Shown here piece by piece: positions 29,785-37,279 of a stretch of DNA of 64,000 bases. Position 1 is the first letter of the stretch. The number at the start of each line of letters is the position of its first letter. Under the pieces are notes generated by a model. It made no database searches and was not told the DNA's origin. It saw only the letters and a program-made list of their open reading frames with translations. The stretch lies in NCBI GenBank assembly GCA_020636775.1, contig JACJXF010000006.1:1-64000 (forward strand), written 5' to 3'. Source of the stretch: Bacteroidales bacterium (GTDB lineage Bacteria > Bacteroidota > Bacteroidia > Bacteroidales > GCA-2748055). A program made the translations under genes and the position numbers.

Positions 29785-30762
29785 TTAGTTAAAGCTATCT
29801 TCTATAACTTTTTCAATTATATCTTCAACTTTTAATCCCATGCTCCTGATTTGCTTGGGAACGATACTCTCTTTACTCATTCCCGGTACAGAGTTCAGTT
29901 CGAGAAAAAATATCTGGTTTCCCCTGACTATAAAATCAATCCTTACAATTCCCATGCAGTTGAGGTGGTCATAAATTTCTGATGCCAGAAATTTGCATTG
30001 TTTAGTAATTTCTTCAGAGACTCTGGCCGGTGTAATCTCCTGAGCTTTTCCTTCAGTATATTTTGCCTCATAATCGAAAAACTCGTTCGCTGTAACTATC
30101 TCAGTAATGGGAAAGATAATTTCTTCCCTGCTTGTTTTTAAGAGTCCGCAACTAAGTTCTGTCCCTTTTACATAGGATTCGATAATTACCTCTTCATCCT
30201 CCTTTAATGCCAGACTTAATGCCTTTTCCAAATCCTCTGCCCGGGTAACTTTTGATATACCAAAGCTGGAGCCACCGTTATTGGGCTTAACAAAACAGGG
30301 TAACCCGACCTTTGCAATAATTTCTTCATTACCAATTTTACTATTAGGGCTTATCAGGACTGATTCGGCTGTGGTTATTCCGAAATTCTTCAGATATACT
30401 TTACAGGCAAATTTATTGAATGTAAGAGCGGAGGATAATACGTTGGAGGTATTATAGGGTATCTTTAGCATGTCGAGATATGCCTGAAACTTTCCATCTT
30501 CACCCGGAGTACCGTGCACAATGATAAAGGCATATTCAAACTTAATCTTTTCTTTTCCATAAGAAATGCTAAAATCCCTTGCATCAACAGGCAACATACT
30601 GCCATCGGGAAGTTTTGCCTCCCATTTCATTCCTCTGATTGTAACGGGAATTGCCCTGTATTTATCTTTATTGATAAGTTGCAGAATTTGTTCTGCACTC
30701 TTTACAGAAATTACATATTCGGATGAATCACCACCCCCTACAATGGCTATATTCTTTGGCAT
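29785..30762 (-). CDS. ddl: D-alanine--D-alanine ligase
   Basis: A 325-residue ATP-grasp ligase making the D-Ala-D-Ala dipeptide of peptidoglycan. Motifs: IAIVGGGDSSEYVISVKSAE at the N-terminus, PCFVKPNNGGSSFGISKV as the ATP loop, and FFLELNSVPGMSKESIVPKQ with the Mg-binding Asn. The ATG at 30762 is chosen over a TTG two codons upstream. It is last in a minus-strand operon of PASTA protein, T9SS protein, pseudouridine synthase and ddl, an order I recognise from other Bacteroidota. Its product is the substrate of the MurF half of the fusion at 58-60 kb. Confidence 0.95.
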   Translation of the reverse strand: MPKNIAIVGGGDSSEYVISVKSAEQILQLINKDKYRAIPVTIRGMKWEAKLPDGSMLPVDARDFSISYGKEKIKFEYAFIIVHGTPGEDGKFQAYLDMLKIPYNTSNVLSSALTFNKFACKVYLKNFGITTAESVLISPNSKIGNEEIIAKVGLPCFVKPNNGGSSFGISKVTRAEDLEKALSLALKEDEEVIIESYVKGTELSCGLLKTSREEIIFPITEIVTANEFFDYEAKYTEGKAQEITPARVSEEITKQCKFLASEIYDHLNCMGIVRIDFIVRGNQIFFLELNSVPGMSKESIVPKQIRSMGLKVEDIIEKVIEDSFN

Positions 30763-30796
30763 ATTCAAGTTTTACACCCGAAAGTTAGTATTTTTT

Positions 30797-31846
30797 TTAA
30801 TCTGTTTCCTGCTTGTCCCTGCCGGAAACATATCTTCTCCATTTTTCAAGAACCGTTTGCATGTCCTGAGGGATTTCCGATTCAAAATACATTTCCTTAC
30901 CTGTTGTAGGGTGTATGAATCCAAGAGAGCGTGCATGAAGGGCCTGACGTGGCAGTATGCGGAAACAATTTTCAATAAACTGCCTGTATTTTGTGAAAGT
31001 TGTACCCCTGAGAATCTGGTTCCCGCCGTAATCCGGATCGTTAAAAAGGGGATGTTTAATATACTGGAAATGAACCCTGATCTGATGGGTTCTTCCTGTT
31101 TCAAGCCTGCATTCCACGAGATTCACATAGTCGAATCTCTCAAGCACCTTATAATGTGTCACAGCATGTTTTCCTTCAGAATCGTCGGGAAATACATGCA
31201 TCTTTTTTCTGTCCTTTGGGTTACGACCAAGATTGCCGGTAATGGTACCTTCATCCTCTTCCATATTTCCCCATACAAGAGCAGTGTATTTTCTTTTACT
31301 GGTTTTATTGAAGAACTGCAAAGCAAGCTTGTTCATAGCCAGTTCAGTCTTGGCCACTACCAGCAAACCTGAAGTATCCTTATCAATGCGGTGCACCAGT
31401 CCGGGTCTTTGTTCTCCCTTCTGGAACAGGGGGTTATCCTTAAGATGATACATGAGGGCATTTATAAGAGTCCCGGTATAATTCCCATAGCCGGGATGAA
31501 CTACCATCCCCGGGTTTTTATTTACTATGATAAGCTGGTCATCCTCATAAACAATATTTATCGGGATATTTTCCGGTAGCAGCTCTATTTCCCTTGGTGG
31601 ATCAGGTAATACGATGCTGATGATATCGCCCGGTTTCACCTTATAACTTGAGCGCACGGGTAGATCGTTAACGAGAATGTTTCCTGCATCTGAAGCAGCC
31701 TGTATCCTGCTTCTGGAGGTATTCTCAAGCCTGTTTACAAGGAATTTGTCGATACGAAGCAGGCTTTGCCCGGGATCGGCCACAAAACGATAATGTTCGT
31801 AAAGTTCACCTTCGTTGACTTCATCATCGATGATCCGGTCTGTCAT
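30797..31846 (-). CDS. rluD: RluA/RluD family ribosomal pseudouridine synthase
   Basis: A 349-residue enzyme that converts specific uridines of 23S rRNA to pseudouridine. Residues 18-90 are an S4 RNA-binding domain (LLRIDKFLVNRLENTSRSRI, VNDLPVRSSYKVKPGD). The catalytic domain carries the aspartate in GLVHRIDKDTSGLLVVAKTE, then KRKYTALVWG and CRLETGRTHQIRVHFQYIKH. The S4 domain and overall length fit RluD-like rather than RluA enzymes, but the exact target uridine is not certain. It starts 1 bp after the T9SS gene ends and is followed 34 bp later by ddl. Confidence 0.92.
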   Translation of the reverse strand: MTDRIIDDEVNEGELYEHYRFVADPGQSLLRIDKFLVNRLENTSRSRIQAASDAGNILVNDLPVRSSYKVKPGDIISIVLPDPPREIELLPENIPINIVYEDDQLIIVNKNPGMVVHPGYGNYTGTLINALMYHLKDNPLFQKGEQRPGLVHRIDKDTSGLLVVAKTELAMNKLALQFFNKTSKRKYTALVWGNMEEDEGTITGNLGRNPKDRKKMHVFPDDSEGKHAVTHYKVLERFDYVNLVECRLETGRTHQIRVHFQYIKHPLFNDPDYGGNQILRGTTFTKYRQFIENCFRILPRQALHARSLGFIHPTTGKEMYFESEIPQDMQTVLEKWRRYVSGRDKQETD

Positions 31847-31847
31847 G

Positions 31848-33722
31848 TTAATGGCTTATAACTACTTTTTGAGTAGTGATTTTTTTGGAAAGTGAATTGT
31901 GAATCCTGATGAAATATAATCCGTTTTCAAGATTTTCTGTTCCAAAGGTATTTTCTTCGGACAAATCTATTTTCTTTATAATTCTTCCTGATATATCGAT
32001 CAACTCCGCTTCAGAAAATCCTGTGACTGAGCTGTTCTTATTTTTAATAAAAATAACCTGATCCGCAGGGTTGGGGTAAAGCATAAATTCGGGTTCAGGA
32101 ATCTCAGTTACTGCAGAAACTAATTTAACACTGCTAAATACAGGCCTCATCATGGGTGTACCGGGAAGAACAGTGGTTGTTTGCCAGATACCGTTATCAA
32201 AATTATTGAAAATCCTGGCCTTGTTTTCGCGGTTCAGATCAAGGCCTACATTAAGTAATTCCTCAGTGGTCTGTGTGAAACCAATATAAAATACTCCCTC
32301 AATATAGACCGCTGAATCAAGGTCATATCTCGCAAATTTGTTAAGTCTGTCCGTATATTTCGGTTGCATCCCAATCTGGTTAGCAAGGACTGTACCCGGT
32401 TTTCCGGAATTATCCTTCCATACATTCAGGTAAAAATATCTTTTCTGGTTTATTGAATCTATCACCTGTGCAAAATAAATATCCACGGCTCTTAATGAAT
32501 CGCCCTGATAGGACGTGAACTTTAAAGCTGACGAAACGTCTTTTGAACCTGCACCCCTCAAACCATAACTTGCCTCTGCGGTACCATCATCCAGTGCATA
32601 GTAATTGTAAAATTTCTGATTGTGAATAAGAGTGTCATTAGGTTTGTAATCGTAGGAGTCGGTTTTAAGGATGGCCTTTATTTCAAATTCGGCTGAATCG
32701 GAAACTCCAAAATTAAATGGATAGTTATAAGCATATTTATAATGAATGCTGTCTCCTGATCCAATATTGTTATTGAACTCCGTTACTTTATAAACCGGAC
32801 CCGGTACCAGCTTATCCCTTATTTCAAGACCCGTTCCCACCAGGCGACTGATATCATCATGATTTTTTATAACAACCTCAATAAAAGGTGCTCTCTGGGT
32901 ATTATAGGCAGCTGCAAAATGTTTCCAAGGAACCGAAGTATAATCTTTCATAATACTTCTTATAGGGTCCATGAAAGAAACGTCGTGAAGCAGGGTGTCA
33001 CCTATCGTTCTGCCTTTATCGAGCTTTACGTAATCGATGTGCCATAAATCGGTATTTGCCCGTTTATCGGCATAGTCGTTGTTGGCGATATAACTCGCAT
33101 AGTTTCTGAAGCGAAACCGGAAGCCTTTTTGAAGGTAAGCGTCGGAGTCAATTTTTATCATAACCCTGTAAAAGGTATCGGTCTTGATATTGCCATGCAT
33201 AGCCCAAACTTTAGTCCACAGAGTATCTATAGGTGAATAGAAATCCAGCAGGAGGCTGTCTCCGGTTTCAGGAGGCTCGGCCAATCCACCTGCCTGGTAA
33301 AAGAAACTCAGATAAATACTGTCAGATGCAGGGTACTGAAGATTGATGCGCTGGGAGGTGAGGTAGTCAGCCTGGTAGGGGAGAGAGGAGGCATTTGGAT
33401 ACTGACTTCCGTTATAATTCAGAGCATCCAGGGTGGCAACACCAATGGTTGGAGGATAAACAGCATAGCTGCTATTTATAAAGGCATATTTGTCGGACCA
33501 TAATTTATATTTCGGCTCAACATAGGAATCAGAAAAATCATCAATAAAGGGCAATTCAATAGTATCGACAGGAGGTCCAGCTTTTTTAGCAGCCTGATGC
33601 ATGGAGTAATAGTTTTCCGCCTGGGGATTGCCTTGCAGTCCAATCACAATCTCCTGTGCGTAAAGATTTCCAAAGCAGAAACCAAACGACAAAAAATATA
33701 GTATGTTAAAAAGACTCTTCAT
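31848..33722 (-). CDS. Secreted protein with T9SS type A sorting domain
   Basis: A 624-residue exported protein. A signal peptide (about 1-22; ILYFLSFGFCFGNLYA) is followed by beta-rich sequence with no recognised enzyme motif; WHIDYVKLDKG and DSIYLSFFYQAGG are typical of extracellular beta-sandwich repeats in this phylum. The last about 80 residues (EFMLYPNPADQVIFIKNK ... AELIDISGRIIKKIDL ... LENGLYFIRIHNS ... KKITTQKVVISH) are a type A sorting domain that directs export by the type IX system. The start overlaps the PASTA gene by 17 bp. It sits in a conserved cluster with PASTA, RluD and Ddl genes; its role there is unknown. Confidence 0.9.
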   Translation of the reverse strand: MKSLFNILYFLSFGFCFGNLYAQEIVIGLQGNPQAENYYSMHQAAKKAGPPVDTIELPFIDDFSDSYVEPKYKLWSDKYAFINSSYAVYPPTIGVATLDALNYNGSQYPNASSLPYQADYLTSQRINLQYPASDSIYLSFFYQAGGLAEPPETGDSLLLDFYSPIDTLWTKVWAMHGNIKTDTFYRVMIKIDSDAYLQKGFRFRFRNYASYIANNDYADKRANTDLWHIDYVKLDKGRTIGDTLLHDVSFMDPIRSIMKDYTSVPWKHFAAAYNTQRAPFIEVVIKNHDDISRLVGTGLEIRDKLVPGPVYKVTEFNNNIGSGDSIHYKYAYNYPFNFGVSDSAEFEIKAILKTDSYDYKPNDTLIHNQKFYNYYALDDGTAEASYGLRGAGSKDVSSALKFTSYQGDSLRAVDIYFAQVIDSINQKRYFYLNVWKDNSGKPGTVLANQIGMQPKYTDRLNKFARYDLDSAVYIEGVFYIGFTQTTEELLNVGLDLNRENKARIFNNFDNGIWQTTTVLPGTPMMRPVFSSVKLVSAVTEIPEPEFMLYPNPADQVIFIKNKNSSVTGFSEAELIDISGRIIKKIDLSEENTFGTENLENGLYFIRIHNSLSKKITTQKVVISH

Positions 33723-34551
33723 CAGGATTATAGGATTTTTCTAAAAGCAATGAGTCCGGCTGAGGTAATTTGGTAGAATCAACTGTAATCCACAGGTCGA
33801 CATTCGATCCAAGCTGCAGTCTGACTTCCTGATCATCTTCAGCATCCGGTCTTTGTTTCCAGACAAAAGCAAAAAGAGAGTCATGGGCATTTAAGATCGA
33901 ATTATCATAAACCAGCGCCCCGGAGTTAAGGTACCTGTCGGCCAGCAAACCTTTAGCTGCAGTGACATCTTTTCCAATAAGATTGGGTACAGGTGTTGTC
34001 TGATCGCTCAGCCCCCTGCCCAGCACAAGATTCACAGATGAGCCTTTAATAATAAGACTTCCAGGTTGTATAACCGTATCGTTAACCATTTGTTGAAGTA
34101 CATTATTTACGGCAATATCAGGTCTGTAGGATATCTTGCCAAGATTCAGGCCATAGGTTTCAAGAATTGCCCTGGCCTGTCGAAGCGAAACACCTGTAAC
34201 CGTAGGCATGGTAACCCTTTCAGGATTCATAGCATTCATACTGAGGTAAATGGTCCGGTTTGCTTTTACCTTTGACCCCTGTCTTGGGTTTTGTTTCACT
34301 ACCGTGCCTTTTGGAAGTTCTTTAAAAAAAACAGAATCTGTAACATTATACCTGAGATTTTTTGATTTTGTAATAAAATCGACCTCTTCAAGAGACAAAC
34401 CTGTCAGATCAGGAACTGTAAGTGCCCTTCCGTGCCGTGTGAAAATCCTAAGTCCAATCAGGGACGTAATCAATAAAAACAAGGCAATAGCAATAGCTAT
34501 AAGCAGGTTCTTAAAAAATACACGGGTTAAAAGAAACTTTAGAAAATCCAT
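33706..34551 (-). CDS. PASTA-domain membrane protein
   Basis: A 281-residue single-pass protein. A membrane helix (residues 11-35; NLLIAIAIALFLLITSLIGL) is followed by three extracytoplasmic PASTA domains: ALTVPDLTGLSLEEVDFITK, VTMPTVTGVSLRQARAILET and TPVPNLIGKDVTAAKGLLAD. PASTA domains bind peptidoglycan fragments or lend length to cell-wall sensors; here there is no kinase domain. I chose ATG 34551 over a TTG nine codons upstream. It is first in the operon ending with ddl, so a cell-wall role fits. A TATCTTTG -7 box lies 25 bp upstream. Confidence 0.92.
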   Translation of the reverse strand: MDFLKFLLTRVFFKNLLIAIAIALFLLITSLIGLRIFTRHGRALTVPDLTGLSLEEVDFITKSKNLRYNVTDSVFFKELPKGTVVKQNPRQGSKVKANRTIYLSMNAMNPERVTMPTVTGVSLRQARAILETYGLNLGKISYRPDIAVNNVLQQMVNDTVIQPGSLIIKGSSVNLVLGRGLSDQTTPVPNLIGKDVTAAKGLLADRYLNSGALVYDNSILNAHDSLFAFVWKQRPDAEDDQEVRLQLGSNVDLWITVDSTKLPQPDSLLLEKSYNPDEESF

Positions 34552-34575
34552 AAAAGCCGGTTTGATTAATCTGTT

Positions 34576-34583
34576 CAAAGATA
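34576..34583 (-). promoter_or_regulatory. -7 box (TATCTTTG) of the PASTA-ddl operon
   Basis: TATCTTTG matches TAnnTTTG and sits 24 bp before the PASTA gene ATG. The -33 element is unclear. Confidence 0.45.
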
Positions 34584-34625
34584 AACAAATGCATAATAAG
34601 GAACGGGAAAACCCGATAAAAGGTA

Positions 34626-35747
34626 TTATTCCTTCCTGTAAATTTTGAGTGTTTTATAAAGACTATCCCTTTCAACTGCTGTAAGTCCGTTTTTATGAAT
34701 TACGGCAATCAGCTCTTCTGCCTTCATAGACGGATTTTGCTCTTCAGATCCTGCCATACTGTAAATTCTGGTAGTATCCTCAATGGTGCCATCAAGATCA
34801 TCAACGCCAAAGGATAGGGAAAGTTCAGCCATTGGCTTCCCAATCATCGGCCAATATGCTTTCAGGTGGGGAATATTGTCAAGAAAGATCCTGGATATGG
34901 CATAATTCCGCATATCATCCACTGAGGTTGTCTCAGGTTTATCGGTCATTGTATTTCCCGATCTGTGGTATTTCAGGGGAATAAAACAATTGAAGCCCAT
35001 TGTCTTGTCCTGCAGTGTTCGCAGCCGGTTGAGGTGGTCAATACGGTGATGATAGTTTTCAATATGACCATACAGCATCGTAGCATTGGTTGGAATTCCT
35101 GCTTCATGTGCTGTTTCATGAATACTCAGCCACTTTTCAGAACTTGTTTTATCAGGGGCGATTTTAGATCTCAGTTCCTCATCAAAAATTTCAGCACCTC
35201 CCCCCGGAATGGAATCCAATCCTGCCTTTTTAAGTTTTAGAAGACCTTCCTTCATACCTAAACCTGCCTTACGAACCATATAATCAATCTCAACCGCTGT
35301 ATAGGCTTTTATCTGCACCTTTGGAAGCTCTTTCTTAACAATTTTGATAAGCCTGCAATAATAGTCAAGGTCACGTGAAGGATGCACTCCGCCTACAATA
35401 TGAACCTCTGTAACCAGCTCGGAAGCATGGGATGCAGCAATCCCTGCTATGTCTTCAAGACTGTACTCCCAGGCATCTTTTTCATTAATCCTGCGACGAT
35501 AGGAGCAAAACAGACAATTGTGAATACAGATATTAGTGGGTTCAATATGGAAGTTCCGGTTAAAAAAAACTTTATCTCCGCTGTGTCTTTTTTTTACAAT
35601 TGTTGCGAGGATTCCCAAAACACCTGTATCGGCTTTTTCATAAAGAAGAACCCCTTCTTCCGGGGTTATTCTCTCTCCTCTGTTTATTTTTTCAGCAATC
35701 AGACTAAGCTCTGCTGAAAGGTTTGTCAGACCTGTAGTTTTCTGCAT
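34626..35747 (-). CDS. mqnE: Aminofutalosine synthase (radical SAM)
   Basis: A 373-residue radical SAM enzyme of the futalosine route to menaquinone; it joins a carboxyvinyloxybenzoate to S-adenosylmethionine to give aminofutalosine. The 4Fe-4S motif CxxxCxxC is CIHNCLFCSY (residues 73-80), preceded by FFNRNFHIEPTN. Other markers are HIVGGVHPSRDLDYY and LDSIPGGGAEIFDEELRSKI. The pattern and length separate it from MqnC, but the two are related, so a small doubt remains. Its presence implies menaquinone is made through futalosine, as in many anaerobic Bacteroidota. Other mqn genes are not in this window. Confidence 0.92.
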   Translation of the reverse strand: MQKTTGLTNLSAELSLIAEKINRGERITPEEGVLLYEKADTGVLGILATIVKKRHSGDKVFFNRNFHIEPTNICIHNCLFCSYRRRINEKDAWEYSLEDIAGIAASHASELVTEVHIVGGVHPSRDLDYYCRLIKIVKKELPKVQIKAYTAVEIDYMVRKAGLGMKEGLLKLKKAGLDSIPGGGAEIFDEELRSKIAPDKTSSEKWLSIHETAHEAGIPTNATMLYGHIENYHHRIDHLNRLRTLQDKTMGFNCFIPLKYHRSGNTMTDKPETTSVDDMRNYAISRIFLDNIPHLKAYWPMIGKPMAELSLSFGVDDLDGTIEDTTRIYSMAGSEEQNPSMKAEELIAVIHKNGLTAVERDSLYKTLKIYRKE

Positions 35748-35799
35748 TTTCTCTAATTTTTCTCAAAAACGGATGTCAATCCTGTTCGATTTTCGGTAA

Positions 35800-37233
35800 T
35801 TATGAATTCACCAGTCCTGTTTTAGTAATTACACTGGATTCCTGGTAGGTTTCATAATCGGTATTGATTTTCCAGAGTTCATTTTTGCTTTCCGAAAACA
35901 GGTTTTCAGCTGCCAATATCCCCATTAAGATACTGTGATCCTGGTTGTTATATTTATAAGCACCATATCGTCCAATCACCTGCAGATTTTCAATAGTATC
36001 AAGATATTCTTCAATTGGTTTTAATTTCTCCTTGTAACCTTTAAAATAAACCGGGTAGCATCGCGGAATCCGAATAACCTTTCCTGCAATAACCTTCCCG
36101 TCGGAAATAAGTCCGGTTTTCGATATTTCTTCGGTGCCCAGGGCAATATAGGCATCGTCGTCTAACTGCCATTCAGGATCTTCGAAATTACACCAGTATT
36201 CCAGACAAAGAATCGTTTCTTTTTTATCCCCGTAAAGCTCAGGTACCCAGTTTCGGAAATTTGTAATTCTGCCCATCTTTAAATCGGCAGAATGAATATA
36301 GAGCCACTGGTCTGTAAATAGATCAGTTTTATCGATGCTCAGGTACACCAGTATGGTATTTCGAAACTTCAGGGAATGTGCCAGTTCCTTAATATTGTAT
36401 GGGGTTTCGGGTAATCTTGAAACCATTATGGACAGGGGCATGGATGAAATTACATGATCATACTCGATAACCGATCCGTTATTCAGCTCAAGTCCGGTAA
36501 TTTTTCTTCCCGAGGTAAGCACTTTTTCCACTCCGGTATTTAAATGGATATGACCTCCGTTTTCTACAATCTTATCAGCCATATTTGAATATACCGAACC
36601 GGTACCTCTGAGCGGATAGGCAAACTGATCAACAAGAGTGGCATGTTTATTCTTCTTACTCTGAAACAAGGCATTTTTTATGGCTTCAAAGAGGGAAAGT
36701 TTTTTAATTCTTTGCGATGCGAAGTCGGAATCCAGCTCATCGCATTTTATACCCCAGAGCTTTTCACTGTATGTTTTAAAGAATATCTGGTATAACCTTT
36801 TCCCAAAGCGATTACTTACCCAGGATTCAAAGGTATCTGTATTTTTATAGGGGAATACTACCTGTCTTCCATAACTTAATACACATCTGACGGCTTCAAA
36901 AAACCCCAGACCTTTAAGTGCATTGGATGCCTGAATGGGGTAGTCAAAAAATGTATTCTTGTAAAAAATCCGGGTCTGACGATTAACAATATCATACTCC
37001 TTACCGACAACTTCCAGCCACAATTTATTGATTTTAGGATCATGACTGAAAAACCTGTGCGGACCCAGGTCAACTGTTTGGTCCCACATTTCAAGGGATT
37101 TGGACAATCCGCCTATGTAGGGTGAGATTTCATAAACATCAAGCTGGCTGACCCTTCCGCTTTTAATTTCAGCTGAGAGCTTATATGCCGCTGTAATTCC
37201 GGCCGGACCGGCCCCGATAACTGCAATTTTCAT
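35800..37233 (-). CDS. FAD-dependent amine-oxidase-like / UDP-galactopyranose mutase-like oxidoreductase
   Basis: A 477-residue flavoprotein. The N-terminus MKIAVIGAGPAGITAAYKLS is the dinucleotide-binding fold, followed by YEISPYIGGLSKSLEMWDQT and VDLGPHRFFSHDPKINKLW. This architecture belongs to the protoporphyrinogen-oxidase/amine-oxidase superfamily; the subgroup in glycan clusters is often labelled UDP-galactopyranose mutase-like. The C-terminus includes NLQVIGRYGAYKYNNQDHSI, the second FAD contact. It lies between mqnE and a large membrane glycosyltransferase on the same strand, 46 bp after the latter, which suggests a glycan-linked role. The true substrate is unknown. Confidence 0.82.
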   Translation of the reverse strand: MKIAVIGAGPAGITAAYKLSAEIKSGRVSQLDVYEISPYIGGLSKSLEMWDQTVDLGPHRFFSHDPKINKLWLEVVGKEYDIVNRQTRIFYKNTFFDYPIQASNALKGLGFFEAVRCVLSYGRQVVFPYKNTDTFESWVSNRFGKRLYQIFFKTYSEKLWGIKCDELDSDFASQRIKKLSLFEAIKNALFQSKKNKHATLVDQFAYPLRGTGSVYSNMADKIVENGGHIHLNTGVEKVLTSGRKITGLELNNGSVIEYDHVISSMPLSIMVSRLPETPYNIKELAHSLKFRNTILVYLSIDKTDLFTDQWLYIHSADLKMGRITNFRNWVPELYGDKKETILCLEYWCNFEDPEWQLDDDAYIALGTEEISKTGLISDGKVIAGKVIRIPRCYPVYFKGYKEKLKPIEEYLDTIENLQVIGRYGAYKYNNQDHSILMGILAAENLFSESKNELWKINTDYETYQESSVITKTGLVNS

Positions 37234-37279
37234 ATGCTTTTTCTAAAAAGAGAGTCAAAAATACTAATATTTAGCCGGA